From: Paenibacillus chondroitinus NBRC 15376
GTDB lineage: Bacteria; Bacillota; Bacilli; Paenibacillales; NBRC-103111
Direction of reading: 5' to 3'
Assembly: GCF_004000765.1 (NCBI RefSeq)
Contig: NZ_BILW01000010.1
Span: 118,188 to 182,187 of the forward strand
Length of the DNA stretch: 64,000 bases
Shown one piece after another: positions 7,185 through 15,979 of this stretch (positions within the stretch are counted from its first letter, which is position 1; each line of letters opens with the position of its first letter). The position numbers and the translations under genes are program-made. The notes under the pieces are model-generated. The model saw only the letters and a list, made by a program, of their open reading frames with translations. It searched no databases and was not told where the DNA came from.

Positions 7185-8381
7185 TTACTTGGCATAGACC
7201 ATTCTCCCAGTGATCATCAGCGTAGACAGTAGCGTAATAAGCGCAATGGATCCGACTATAAGAGAAAGCATCCATATTGCGAAGCTAAAGCCATAAATAG
7301 TGGAAGCCAAACCACCGCCAAATGCGCTGGCTCCTTGGAACAGATAAGAGACGACAAAAACAGAAGATAAAAACTGCGCTTTGTTTTCAGGTGACGCGTA
7401 CAAGTTGGCAAGGCCAATCCCGCCGGTTACAGAGAATCCATAACCAAGTCCTCCGATAATCGACGACGTTACGAATAGGATGAAAGAATGCATTTCCGAC
7501 GCCATGACAAGAAGAATCAATGTCGAGCTTATCAGAAGCGTTCCGATACGAATTGAAGGCAGCGGACTCATTCGCCCTGCAATCGTAGCACCCACCGCAA
7601 TTAGCAAACTCAAAATCGATAAGACCATACCGATCACAAGAATATCTTTCGTCCCAACGACATCGCGCGCAATTTGAGCCCCAAGAGATAAAAATATTCC
7701 TCCATAGGCAAAACCGATTCCTACGGCCAAAGCTGCCAGGAGATAAATGCCCCATAGTCCTTTCGGTATCTTAATCCCCGCTGGTTTCCAGTTCGTTTTA
7801 CGGCCAGATCGAGATGTTTGATTTTTCGGAAGGAATACGCACAGGAGGATACTGACCAATATGAGTAAGGATAAAACCCAATAACTTAAATGCAGCGGGA
7901 ATGGCTCATACTTAATCAGAATTGCCCCAAGAATTAATGCAATGAACACACCAACTGCCTGAGTAATCGTGTTTATCGATCCGGGAAATTTCGTGTTCGT
8001 TGTCGGATTAAACTCTACAAGCGCTGCGGCCCCCGCCCCCGATGTCAATCCAACCCCAATGCCCTGTAGGGCTCGGGCCACAAACAGCCAGTGCAAGTTC
8101 GGAGCTAATGCAAAAACGGTTGCGCCAAAAAGGAGGAACATAAGTCCGATCATTAACGTCATTCGGCGTCCGATGTAATCTGAAATATTACCTACTATCA
8201 CAAGCACGAAGATGATTGCAATAGGATACATAGCAAAGATACCAGTCGTTGTTGCTTTCGAGAGATGCCAATCCGTTGCATATAATGGAAACACAATGGA
8301 AGGTGCTGCACTCGACCATAAACAGAGCACGAGCACCCAGGCGACTATCCAAAATGCTGCTTTGGTTGACTTGCCTTTCAT
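7185..8381 (-). CDS. MFS family efflux transporter
   Basis: This 398-residue protein has about 12 hydrophobic segments. The loop 2-3 motif is NISDYIGRRMTLMIG (about 65-80), and LFVARALQGIGVGLTSGAGAAAL matches motif B/C of drug:H+ antiporters. It probably exports small molecules using the proton gradient; the substrate is unknown. The start is secure: GGAGGATGACAA then ATG. It stands alone with its own terminator, between the unknown 156-aa gene and the ABC-F gene, both on the same strand. Confidence 0.9.
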   Translation of the reverse strand: MKGKSTKAAFWIVAWVLVLCLWSSAAPSIVFPLYATDWHLSKATTTGIFAMYPIAIIFVLVIVGNISDYIGRRMTLMIGLMFLLFGATVFALAPNLHWLFVARALQGIGVGLTSGAGAAALVEFNPTTNTKFPGSINTITQAVGVFIALILGAILIKYEPFPLHLSYWVLSLLILVSILLCVFLPKNQTSRSGRKTNWKPAGIKIPKGLWGIYLLAALAVGIGFAYGGIFLSLGAQIARDVVGTKDILVIGMVLSILSLLIAVGATIAGRMSPLPSIRIGTLLISSTLILLVMASEMHSFILFVTSSIIGGLGYGFSVTGGIGLANLYASPENKAQFLSSVFVVSYLFQGASAFGGGLASTIYGFSFAIWMLSLIVGSIALITLLSTLMITGRMVYAK

Positions 8382-8457
8382 TTGTCATCCTCCAAGAAAT
8401 AATAAGGTTGTGGCGAAAAAGCGATATCGTGTAGTCTTCCCTTTTTCCAATCACTTA

Positions 8458-10200
8458 TTATAACAACTTAATGAGCTCCTCCAGCTCCTCGACCAATACT
8501 TTCGCAAGTTCAAAATTCGTATCTCTTAATGCCAATTCTATTTTCATTTCAAGTGATTTTTTATTTTGTTCATGTTCTAGATAGTCTTTATCAAAATGAC
8601 TAGCATAAATCATCTGTCTAAATTTCCGCATACTCATTTTTCTAATCGTCTTATCGTCAATGATTAAAACATAATCCATACCATTTACAACCGAATAGAA
8701 ATCATGAGAAATCATGAGAATCGCACCTTTGTAGTCTTCAATGGCTTTCTCCAGTGCTATCTGTGTATAGGTGTCTAAATGGCTTGTCGGTTCATCTAGG
8801 AGCAATACGTTTGCTTTGCTGGCAGAAACCTTAGCCAACTGAAGCATATTTTTTTCTCCACCAGATAAAGATTGTATCTTTTGATTAACGATTTCCCCTT
8901 CAAAGCCATAGTTTGAAAGATAGGATCTAATCTCATCATAAGTTTTAAACCCAGCATCGATGAATTCTTCTAGAATTGTATTAGAATCTTTTAGCATTTC
9001 ACCTTGAAACTGAGATAAATAAGCCACTTTAACATCAGGATTAATTTCAATGGAATCATGCTTATTTTTAAAGATATCTCGAAGTAAAGTCGTTTTCCCG
9101 GTACCGTTTGGACCAATAATGGCTACTTTATCCGTAGATTTTATCTCAAAGTTAACATTGTCTAAAAGCAACTCATCAAAAGTAACACTGAAATTATTGA
9201 CCTTTACAACAACGCTGTCTTCAATTTCATTCTTAATACCAAAACTGATGTTCGGTTGCTTAATTTCAACAAAAGGAGCCTTAATTCTACGTGCTTCCAA
9301 TCTCTCTTGAAACCTAACTCTAGCTTTTAATGCTCTACCTCTAGATGCTTCTGAATTAATAGTTGCAATAACTCTAAGATTATCAATAATGTTATCGTAT
9401 CTCTCAATTTCTTCTTGTTCAGCGACTGCGATTTCTTGCAACTCAACTTTTGTCTGAAGTAATGAGAAAGTATACTCCATATATCGCCCATCAAACTCTT
9501 GGATCTCCATGTTTTCAAGGTGTATGATTTTATTGAAACAATGATTCAATAGATATCTGTTGTGCGTAACAACTAGTAGTATTCCTTTGTGAGAATTAAT
9601 AAGATTTTTAAGCGCATTTAGGTTTTCAAAGTCTAAAAATACATCTGGTTCATCCATAATCATCAAGTCTGGACTACTGAGCATTTCCTTCATTACTTGA
9701 ATAAGTTTGAATTCCCCACCACTTAGGTCGGATACCCTAAGATCCTTTAGCTTCATGAGGTTTGCTAAATTTAGTTTCTTATTTATGTTACTTTCAAAAT
9801 CAGCCCCACCAATGGAATCAAATGCATCTAGCGCTAATTGATACTTTTCTAATAACGAATCCATATCATCCGGTGATGTTTCCATTTCCGCACAAATCGA
9901 TGTTATTTCATCTTGAATCTTAATGAATTCTTCCCCTATATATTCAAAAACGGTTGTTTCTTTCGTTTCATCCAGTTGTGAGAATTGGCTCACACGCCCG
10001 ATTTTGCAAGTCGGGTCTATTTCTAACTTGCCCTCGAACAAATATTTTTCTGGATCCATAAGTATATCTATCAGTGTACTTTTTCCACTGCCACTTGTTC
10101 CTATAAAAGCGCAATGTTGTGCCTCTTCAAGCGTAAAGGAAATGTTTGTATATAGTTCTTTTTGCGGAAATGAGAAGGATAAGTGATCAACTTTTATCAT
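8458..10200 (-). CDS. ABC-F family ATPase, possibly an antibiotic-resistance ribosome protection protein
   Basis: The 580-residue protein has two ABC ATPase domains and no membrane segments. Walker A motifs are GTSGSGKST (near 35) and GPNGTGKTT (near 363). The signatures are LSGGE near 158 and 445. Walker B motifs are LMIMDEPD and VLLLDEPT, with catalytic Glu in both. A charged interdomain linker (about 240-310) is followed by a coiled-coil-like C-terminal tail. ABC-F proteins act on the ribosome E site; some give resistance to macrolides, lincosamides or pleuromutilins. Whether this one does cannot be told from sequence. The gene is visibly more AT-rich than its neighbours, suggesting recent acquisition, and has a structured leader like other inducible resistance genes. 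Confidence 0.9.
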   Translation of the reverse strand: MIKVDHLSFSFPQKELYTNISFTLEEAQHCAFIGTSGSGKSTLIDILMDPEKYLFEGKLEIDPTCKIGRVSQFSQLDETKETTVFEYIGEEFIKIQDEITSICAEMETSPDDMDSLLEKYQLALDAFDSIGGADFESNINKKLNLANLMKLKDLRVSDLSGGEFKLIQVMKEMLSSPDLMIMDEPDVFLDFENLNALKNLINSHKGILLVVTHNRYLLNHCFNKIIHLENMEIQEFDGRYMEYTFSLLQTKVELQEIAVAEQEEIERYDNIIDNLRVIATINSEASRGRALKARVRFQERLEARRIKAPFVEIKQPNISFGIKNEIEDSVVVKVNNFSVTFDELLLDNVNFEIKSTDKVAIIGPNGTGKTTLLRDIFKNKHDSIEINPDVKVAYLSQFQGEMLKDSNTILEEFIDAGFKTYDEIRSYLSNYGFEGEIVNQKIQSLSGGEKNMLQLAKVSASKANVLLLDEPTSHLDTYTQIALEKAIEDYKGAILMISHDFYSVVNGMDYVLIIDDKTIRKMSMRKFRQMIYASHFDKDYLEHEQNKKSLEMKIELALRDTNFELAKVLVEELEELIKLL

Positions 10201-10265
10201 AGTGTTACCTTTCTATACAAACGTAGATTATGAGTTTACCGTTGTAAGAGTAACACTGTTTACAA
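10201..10265 (-). promoter_or_regulatory. possible translational attenuator before the ABC-F gene
   Basis: The 8 bases between the AAAGG ribosome site and the ATG (10201-10208) are a perfect complement of 10250-10257. A competing pairing, TTGTAA with TTACAA at 10242-10247 and 10260-10265, encloses that upstream strand. A short ORF lies immediately upstream. This arrangement resembles attenuators of inducible erm and ABC-F genes. Inference only. Confidence 0.45.
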
Positions 10266-10298
10266 TCAACTACAATCCCATTTGGGGAATAGCAGCAT
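10266..10298 (-). CDS. possible 10-codon leader peptide
   Basis: The ORF encodes MLLFPKWDCS and stops 65 nt before the ABC-F start. A weak AAGG lies only 3 nt before its ATG. It ends at the edge of the mutually exclusive hairpins, where a stalled ribosome would favour freeing the ABC-F start. Too short to be supported by anything except position. Confidence 0.35.
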   Translation of the reverse strand: MLLFPKWDCS

Positions 10299-10318
10299 TT
10301 ACCTTACAAAACCAAATC

Positions 10319-10340
10319 AAAAGGCGTCCAATTGGACGCC
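10319..10340 (-). terminator. terminator after trpB
   Basis: Perfect palindrome GGCGTCCAATTGGACGCC (10323-10340) followed on the minus strand by TTTT, 10 nt past the trpB stop. Confidence 0.85.
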
Positions 10341-10350
10341 CTCTGTCTCT

Positions 10351-11511
10351 CTATTTGAGCATTTGATAAACTTGCTCGACATCCTTATCCCCGCGGCCGG
10401 ACAGATTGACGATAATAATTTGATCTTCGCTCATCGTCGACGCCAACTGCTTCGCGTAGGCAACCGCATGCGCGCTCTCTAAGGCAGGAATGATTCCCTC
10501 CGTGCGCGACAGTTCCTGGAAGGCTTCCAGCACTTCCTCGTTCGTGACCGTTGCATATTCAGCCCGGCCCGACACCTTCAGGTGGCTATGCTCCGGCCCA
10601 ATGCCCGGATAATCCAGCCCCGCGGCGATGGAATAGGTCTTCTTCGGCTGTCCTTCCTCGTCCAGCAGCACTAAACACTTGAAGCCGTGTATGATGCTCG
10701 GAACGCCTTGGGTCAAAGACGGAGCTTGATCGGGCTCGACCCCGATTAAGCGAACGCTCGGCTCGTCGATGTAGTGAGCGAACGCACCGATGGCATTACT
10801 GCCGCCGCCTGTGCAGGCCACCACCGCATCCGGCAAACGACCTTCTTTCTCCACAATCTGCCGCTTCGATTCTTCACTAATAATGGCCTGGAAGTGCTTG
10901 ACCATCGTCGGAAACGGATGCGGACCAACGGCGGAGCCTAGTAAATAAAATGTATTTTTATAATTGCGAACCAGATCGTCCAGCGCCTCATCTACCGCAT
11001 CTTTCAATCTTCCTTGTCCTTTATGTACCGGTACAACCGTCGCGCCCAGCAGCTCCATTCGGAACACATTAAGCGCCTGCCGACGTGTATCCTCAGCTCC
11101 CATATAGATGATGCATTCCATATTAAACATAGCGCAAGCCGTTGCCGTAGCCACACCATGTTGTCCGGCGCCCGTCTCAGCGATGATTCGCTTAGCCCCC
11201 ATCCTTTTAGCAAGCAGGATCTGCCCAATAGCGTTGTTGATCTTATGCGCTCCTGTATGATTCAAATCCTCGCGCTTTAAGTATATTTTCGGCCCTCCCC
11301 AAGCTTTGGTCAGCCGCTCCGCATACGTTAATGGATTCTCACGTCCAACATATTCGCTTAGATAATAACGAAGCTCTTCCTTAAACTCCGGATCGTCTCT
11401 AAACTTGTAAAATTGCTCACTCAAATAACTCAACACTTCCTGTAATTCCGGCGGGACAAAGCTGCCGCCAAACTCCCCAAAGTATCCCTCTTGCTGCAAT
11501 TGTTGGTCCAT
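10351..11511 (-). CDS. trpB: tryptophan synthase beta chain
   Basis: TrpB condenses indole with L-serine to give L-tryptophan, using PLP. The 386-residue length is normal for the TrpB1 class. The PLP lysine is in [10 protein letters not shown] (near residue 89), the phosphate-binding loop is [10 protein letters not shown], and the catalytic-site glutamate is in [16 protein letters not shown] precedes the ATG with 9 nt spacing. It is a stand-alone copy with its own terminator; no trpA, trpC or trpF is adjacent, although TrpB1 normally pairs with TrpA. TrpA is presumably encoded elsewhere, or this is a second copy used to salvage indole. The 287-nt divergent region upstream shows no T-box that I can identify. 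Confidence 0.95.
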   Translation of the reverse strand: MDQQLQQEGYFGEFGGSFVPPELQEVLSYLSEQFYKFRDDPEFKEELRYYLSEYVGRENPLTYAERLTKAWGGPKIYLKREDLNHTGAHKINNAIGQILLAKRMGAKRIIAETGAGQHGVATATACAMFNMECIIYMGAEDTRRQALNVFRMELLGATVVPVHKGQGRLKDAVDEALDDLVRNYKNTFYLLGSAVGPHPFPTMVKHFQAIISEESKRQIVEKEGRLPDAVVACTGGGSNAIGAFAHYIDEPSVRLIGVEPDQAPSLTQGVPSIIHGFKCLVLLDEEGQPKKTYSIAAGLDYPGIGPEHSHLKVSGRAEYATVTNEEVLEAFQELSRTEGIIPALESAHAVAYAKQLASTMSEDQIIIVNLSGRGDKDVEQVYQMLK

Positions 11512-11711
11512 AAGTAAGCGCCTCCATTTTATGAGATAGGAATGGTACTCTCTGCTATTATCTTATCATAATTTTCTGGTGTCGTATTTAAAAGAAAATA
11601 GGCAAACTATGTCCTGCGGATCGGCCAATGAATACGTAGTGAGGGGCATAAAAATGCATAGGCGCACCGATTTCAATATGTTTATTTACATAAACTTCTT
11701 GCTTATCTAAA

Positions 11712-11740
11712 TTGACATGCAACTGGGGAAGATATATTAT
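11712..11740 (+). promoter_or_regulatory. sigma-A promoter of the NAD(P)H oxidoreductase gene
   Basis: TTGACA (11712-11717), a 17-nt spacer and TATTAT (11735-11740) give a near-consensus promoter 59 nt upstream of the ATG. Confidence 0.85.
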
Positions 11741-11754
11741 GGACTATATAAATC

Positions 11755-11773
11755 GTCGATAAATTAAGTCGAC
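11755..11773 (+). promoter_or_regulatory. possible operator in the 5' leader of the oxidoreductase
   Basis: Inverted repeat GTCGA-N9-TCGAC lies just past the expected transcript start, where a repressor of a quinone- or thiol-stress gene could bind. No regulator gene is adjacent. Weak evidence. Confidence 0.35.
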
Positions 11774-11798
11774 AATATACGTCTAGGAGGAACTATAC

Positions 11799-12458
11799 AT
11801 GAGTAAATTACTTATCATCAATGCACACCCGGATTTTGATTCCACAACCTCTGCAAGTCTCGATGTGTTTAATTATTTTCTGAAAGTATATAAAGAGAAG
11901 CATTCCAATGACGAGGTTATTGAACAAATTAATCTATACGACGACGAAGTACCCGCGCTTGATAAAAATGTATTGAGTGCATGGTCGAAACTAGCGGAAG
12001 AGAAAGAGTTGACTAGTAAAGAAAAAGAAGTAACCGATCGTATGAACACCCTTTTAAAACAATTCAAAAGTGCTAATAAATACGTCATTGTATTTCCAAT
12101 GCATAACTTCAGTATCCCGTCGAAACTAAAGGATTATATTGATAATGTTATGATTGCCAGGGAAACATTTAAATATATCAGCCCCCCAATGAGTAACGGA
12201 AGAGCATCTGTCGGACTTCTCAATGATGGAAGAAGCGTCGTTACCATTCAAGCCAGTGGGTCCATTTACACTAATAATGACTTCTATGCCGAGCTGGAGT
12301 TCACGAATAAATTTTTGAAGTCCATGTTTGATTTGATGGGGATTGAAGATTTTGAAGCGGTGCGGATTCAAGGAACAGCCTTTTTGGATAGAGATGAAGT
12401 GTTGCAAAAAGGGTATAAAGATGCTGAGGAGCAGGCTTTGAGGTTGGCGGGTAAGTAA
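11799..12458 (+). CDS. NAD(P)H-dependent flavin oxidoreductase (azoreductase/quinone reductase fold)
   Basis: The 219-residue protein has the flavodoxin-like fold of FMN-dependent NADH azoreductases, which reduce quinones and azo compounds by two electrons. It starts with LLIINAHPDFDSTTS, has a PMHNFSIPSKLKDYIDNV loop (about 101-118) where AzoR binds FMN, and a QASGSIY segment (about 151-157). AGGAGG lies 8 nt before the ATG. It is single-gene, driven by the promoter at 11712, and diverges from trpB. The substrate is unknown, but in Firmicutes these genes are often induced by catechols or quinones. Confidence 0.85.
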   Translation: MSKLLIINAHPDFDSTTSASLDVFNYFLKVYKEKHSNDEVIEQINLYDDEVPALDKNVLSAWSKLAEEKELTSKEKEVTDRMNTLLKQFKSANKYVIVFPMHNFSIPSKLKDYIDNVMIARETFKYISPPMSNGRASVGLLNDGRSVVTIQASGSIYTNNDFYAELEFTNKFLKSMFDLMGIEDFEAVRIQGTAFLDRDEVLQKGYKDAEEQALRLAGK

Positions 12459-12503
12459 GGACCCAGCCTCCCGTATCCCTCATAGAGCGTCGCTTAGAGG
12501 TTC

Positions 12504-13130
12504 TTAGTGGACCACATGCAAAACCTGACTATCTTCCGCAAGCGTATGTCCGGTATTCTCTAGGATTGTATGCCGCATTTGCAACTTCATCTGGGTAGCA
12601 GTATAAAGCAGAGGCGCCTGAGGCAGGCCGTGAGATCCATTCAAGATCAGTACCGGCATACTTATACTTAAAGCCTGAGCCGCTCGCATCCGATTGACTT
12701 CTCCGTCGCGTAGTAAAGCTTCGTAATGCATGAATCCAGCTCGCATGGCGCCCGGTAATTGAAATTTACTGATCAGCTCAGCTTTCAGCGTTTGATCAAG
12801 CGGATTAATTGGAGACATATGTCTCCAAAACTGTTCAAGATATTCCGCTTCTTTTCCCCGGACCAGACTTGCAGCTAAATCGGCCTGCATATGAAATCCG
12901 AAATGCCACGAACCCCCTTTGGCCACATCCATCAGTTCTTCTAGCCCGAATCCCGGCAACACGGATTCCGATATAACGAGTCGTCGAATGCTTTCCGGAT
13001 AGGACGTAGCAAACGCAAAGGCCGTCATTGCGCCTATGTCCATTCCCATTAGATGGATTTGGTCATGTCCCAGCTTTTGAACAAGTTGATGAATATCTTC
13101 AGCACTGTTCGTTTTTTCGTTCCTTACCTG
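12504..13130 (-). pseudogene. 3' remnant of an alpha/beta hydrolase (epoxide-hydrolase-like)
   Basis: The C-terminal two thirds of an alpha/beta hydrolase is present: AEDIHQLVQKLGHDQIHLMG, then the nucleophile elbow GMDIGA, a cap region, and the catalytic His in NTGHTLAED. The N-terminal part with the oxyanion-hole HGxP loop is absent. Upstream codons on this strand (to 13307) lie over an unrelated gene remnant and are Arg/Cys-rich nonsense. The open frame therefore starts artificially. The breakpoint is about 13115-13135. Without the first strands and the oxyanion loop, the product should be inactive. Confidence 0.8.
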
Positions 13131-13334
13131 GAGACGGCGAACCGCCAACCCACACCGTTCGTCTCGTCCTTTGCACAACCGACGAAGCAGCAACCAACGT
13201 TTACGTTGAAGGAAAGGACATTTACGTGAGGATATACAACCACCAAGACTGCAGAATTCGTATGGGAAGACATTGGGAAAGAAGGGCCTCTTACACCCGT
13301 TCACCAAAGACTGATCGCCCTACTTGTGATATGA
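13131..13334 (+). pseudogene. 3' remnant of an unidentified plus-strand gene
   Basis: The stretch looks coding but in two frames. One reads THTVRLVLCTT and then NVYVEGKDIYVR up to about 13230. Another, from 13230 to a TGA at 13332, reads GYTTTKTAEFVWEDIGKEGP and then LTPVHQRLIALLVI. A frameshift near 13225-13232 would join them. A strong terminator follows at 13364. I do not recognise the protein. It meets the hydrolase remnant head to head, so both appear to have lost their 5' ends in one deletion. Confidence 0.45.
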
Positions 13335-13363
13335 TTCACCGCGCTGCCTGTAACGGCAAGTTT

Positions 13364-13393
13364 AAAGGCCATCCATGCCAGGATGGCCTTTTT
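13364..13393 (+). terminator. terminator downstream of the unidentified remnant
   Basis: Perfect 11-bp stem (13364-13374 with 13381-13391) followed by T residues on the plus strand. It shows that a real plus-strand gene once ended here. Confidence 0.85.
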
Positions 13394-13449
13394 GGGTCGT
13401 ACCCGTTAGCCAACCCATCAAAATGACTCCTCAGGTACCTTCAACTTTA

Positions 13450-14292
13450 TTAGATAGCACCTGCATCTCTTGCCGAATAAAATGACGGGTAAATCGGCCG
13501 ATAATTTAATTCTTCTCTGATCCGAGTGGTATCAACGACCATATCCCATGGATCATAAGCCTGTTGCAGTGCGTTTGGGGTAAATTCACTATGATGAAGC
13601 ATGGCCAATTCCGCAGCGGAGATCGGCGCATCGTCGGCAACATTGTAGATACGGCCATCAATTCCTGGTGTGGAAGCGGCGAGCATCAGGGCTTGAGCTA
13701 CATCCGCATGGTGTGCCATATGCATTCGTTTGGCTGGATTCCAATTGCGCATATACGGAAGAAATTCCTGGATATGAGGGTCCTGATCACCATAGACAAA
13801 AGGAAGTCGTACTATACGCAGTCCCAGTCCCTGTTCGCGATGAAGCTGCAGCAGAGCCGTTTCGGCCGCGGCTTTGGTTTGAGGATATGCAAAGGCAGGT
13901 CTAAGCTCGTCATCTTCACGGTTGGGTCTTGAACGATTCCCGGAGCCGTATACATTATTGGTACTGGCAAAAACAAATTTTGGAACTTCCGCCTGCAACG
14001 CAGCCCGTGCTAGGGATATACTGCCATCCAGGTTTGAGATTTTGGCGGTATTCTCGTCTACCCCGCGGAACTGAGCAGCCAAGTGAATCACAGCAGCAGT
14101 GCCCTGGAGAGCGTCACCATAATCTTCCGGCTGCAAAAGATCGCCTTCAATAAGTTCAGCTCCCTGCTGATGAAGCCAATCCGCCTTTGCAGCGTCCCTA
14201 ACCAACACTTTAACGTTATGACCCCGCTGTAGTATACGCGGAACAAAACGGCTTCCTACTTTTCCTGTGGCACCTGTTACAAAAATGTTCAT
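13450..14292 (-). CDS. NAD-dependent epimerase/dehydratase (extended SDR)
   Basis: The 280-residue protein has a Rossmann N-terminus with TGATGKVGSRF (about 6-16), HLAAQ (about 69-73) and the catalytic YPQTK (Y and K spaced by three, about 137-141). The Ser/Thr of the triad is in FASTNNVYGSG. It resembles UDP-sugar epimerase-like SDRs, but the substrate is unknown. AGGAGG precedes the ATG by 9 nt. It is divergent from the XRE/MmyB-type regulator at 14409, across a 116-nt intergenic region, which suggests that regulator controls it. Confidence 0.9.
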   Translation of the reverse strand: MNIFVTGATGKVGSRFVPRILQRGHNVKVLVRDAAKADWLHQQGAELIEGDLLQPEDYGDALQGTAAVIHLAAQFRGVDENTAKISNLDGSISLARAALQAEVPKFVFASTNNVYGSGNRSRPNREDDELRPAFAYPQTKAAAETALLQLHREQGLGLRIVRLPFVYGDQDPHIQEFLPYMRNWNPAKRMHMAHHADVAQALMLAASTPGIDGRIYNVADDAPISAAELAMLHHSEFTPNALQQAYDPWDMVVDTTRIREELNYRPIYPSFYSARDAGAI

Positions 14293-14408
14293 TGTTCAAA
14301 TCCTCCTAGGTTTTTAGAAGCTATACCGGCAGTATAATAGAACGGGCAAGTAGCAACCATCCTGCGATTATCGTATGATTGAAAGTGTCAGGATAAGGAG
14401 GAGTTTGA

Positions 14409-15233
14409 ATGGAAGAAATCCCTTCCAGAAAATCGTTAGGTGAATTTTTGCGCTCGCGCCGGGAACGTCTTACTCCGGAAAAAGTAGGGTTGGCATCCTA
14501 TGGACAACGCCGGACCTCAGGGCTTCGAAGGGAAGAAGTAGCCCACCTTGCCCATATTGGAACATCATGGTACACCTCTTTGGAACAAGGCAGAAGTGTC
14601 AATCCGTCAGAGGATGTACTGAATAACATAGCAAAAGCGCTGCAATTGACTGAGGATGAACGCTCCCATCTCCATCTTCTTGCAAGACCGGCACAACAGG
14701 AAAAGGTAGAACATCAGCAATTAAATGCAGGCTTGGAACAGATGATTAGGGCTCTTGAACCGAATCCGGCATTTGTACTCGGAAGATACTGGGATTTACT
14801 ATTTTGGAACAAAGCAGCTGAGTTTGTATTCCATTTCCCATCATTTTCAGATCAATTGCAGCAGAGACCTAATTATATGAGATTCTTCCTGATGGACAAC
14901 AAGCTGGGATCGGACACAAAGGATTGGGAAGCCAAAAGACAAATCATGATCGCACGCTTTCGTGCGGATTACGGACACTTCCCGAATGATCCGGGGTTCA
15001 ATGAGCTTATTGAGGAATTTATGCAGAAAAGTCGGCTGTTTCGCGAGAGCTGGCCGATGCATGACGTTCAGGTCGTAACCGATTGCCATAAACGGTGGTA
15101 CGATCCTCGTATCGGAGAGATGGAGTTTGAACATGTGACCCTGCAGCAGCCGACCCATCCGGATCTGAAGATTATGATTTATATAGCTTCAGCAGATACT
15201 GCTCTACGTCTGGGAAGTTTAGTGAGCAATTAG
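14409..15233 (+). CDS. XRE-family regulator with MmyB-like ligand-binding domain
   Basis: The 274-residue protein has an N-terminal helix-turn-helix (LGEFLRSRRERL to GLRREEVAHLAHIGTSWYTSLEQG, about 10-65). It continues into an MmyB-like C-terminal domain (about 105-265, with WDLLFWNKAAEFVF). In characterised MmyB relatives that domain binds a hydrophobic ligand such as a fatty acid. AAGGAGG precedes the ATG. It is divergent from the SDR gene, the common arrangement for this family, in which the regulator represses the neighbouring oxidoreductase. Confidence 0.92.
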   Translation: MEEIPSRKSLGEFLRSRRERLTPEKVGLASYGQRRTSGLRREEVAHLAHIGTSWYTSLEQGRSVNPSEDVLNNIAKALQLTEDERSHLHLLARPAQQEKVEHQQLNAGLEQMIRALEPNPAFVLGRYWDLLFWNKAAEFVFHFPSFSDQLQQRPNYMRFFLMDNKLGSDTKDWEAKRQIMIARFRADYGHFPNDPGFNELIEEFMQKSRLFRESWPMHDVQVVTDCHKRWYDPRIGEMEFEHVTLQQPTHPDLKIMIYIASADTALRLGSLVSN

Positions 15234-15286
15234 GAGTATTGATCAGTCACTTGAGACTTGCATTCACTCTAGAACTGTAGATCCAA

Positions 15287-15316
15287 GACCCCTTTCGAGG
15301 GGTCATTTTCATTTTT
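15287..15316 (+). terminator. terminator after the XRE regulator
   Basis: GACCCC-TTTCGA-GGGGTC (15287-15304) followed by T-rich sequence. Confidence 0.8.
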
Positions 15317-15441
15317 AGGTGGTCTGCAGATTGAGAATCAACAAAACAGAGCAGGAAGTGAACACCGCACGATTAGCTTGGTTAAGAGCTAACTTATTTA
15401 GTTTCCCACATCGCTTAACTTGTAATACAAAAAACCTGCCG

Positions 15442-15921
15442 TTATTTATGATAAGGCTCGCCCCGATTTATCCGCATAGCGCGATAAATCTGCTCCACCA
15501 GCACCAGCCGCATCAACTGGTGCGGCAGCGTCATGCGGCCAAAGCTCAGCCGCATATCCGCACGGCGCAGCAGCTCGCTAGAGAGCCCCAGCGAGCCGCC
15601 GATCACGAAGGCCACCTGGCTCCGCCCATAGGTGGCCAACTTATCGAGCGAGGCCGCCAGCTGCTCGCTCGACCACATCTCGCCGTCGATGGCCAGCGCC
15701 ACGACGTACACATCCGGACGCAGCGCAGTCAACAGACGCGCGCCTTCACGATCGCGCACCTGCTGCTCCTCAGCGGCGCTCATGTTCTCCGGTGCCTTCT
15801 CATCCGGCACCTCAATCATCTGCACCTTGGCATAAGGCCCAAGGCGCTTGACGTACTCCGCGATCCCATCCACAAGATAGCGCTCCTTCAACTTCCCAAC
15901 CGTTAAAATCTGTATCTGCAT
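15442..15921 (-). CDS. rlmH: 23S rRNA (pseudouridine1915-N3)-methyltransferase RlmH
   Basis: RlmH methylates N3 of pseudouridine 1915 in helix 69 of 23S rRNA using SAM, late in 50S assembly. The 159-residue length is standard. SPOUT-family knot motifs are visible: [18 protein letters not shown] (about 104-121) and the C-terminal [20 protein letters not shown], ending in RGEPYHK. It is the last gene of the wal-htrA neighbourhood, as in many Bacillales. Its coding sequence is markedly GC-rich compared with adjacent genes. 15317-15441 contains no gene. Confidence 0.97.
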   Translation of the reverse strand: MQIQILTVGKLKERYLVDGIAEYVKRLGPYAKVQMIEVPDEKAPENMSAAEEQQVRDREGARLLTALRPDVYVVALAIDGEMWSSEQLAASLDKLATYGRSQVAFVIGGSLGLSSELLRRADMRLSFGRMTLPHQLMRLVLVEQIYRAMRINRGEPYHK

Positions 15922-15950
15922 AAACGAATACGCCCTTTCTTAATCTATTC

Positions 15951-15979
15951 AAAAACAAAAAGGAAGGCCTAAGCCTTCC
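15951..15979 (-). terminator. terminator between the CxxH/CxxC gene and rlmH
   Basis: Stem GGAAGG..CCTTCC (15962-15979) followed on the minus strand by TTTTTGTTTTTG; it directly abuts the stop of the upstream gene. Confidence 0.8.

Noticed and set aside
11512..11798. T-box leader before trpB
   Set aside because: No GGTGG-type T-box core or terminator was found on the minus strand in this gap.
12504..13307. Full-length 267-residue hydrolase
   Set aside because: The N-terminal about 60 residues are Arg/Cys-rich and cover unrelated sequence; the essential N-terminal hydrolase strands are absent.
13028..13426. 132-residue plus-strand ORF across the hydrolase remnant
   Set aside because: Its first third is a shadow of the hydrolase on the other strand, and it passes through the terminator at 13364. 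Only part of the later sequence may be real, so I list just the remnant.
15442..15921. Horizontal transfer of rlmH based on its high GC
   Set aside because: The gene is in its conserved place next to htrA and has a normal length; the GC rise alone is not enough.
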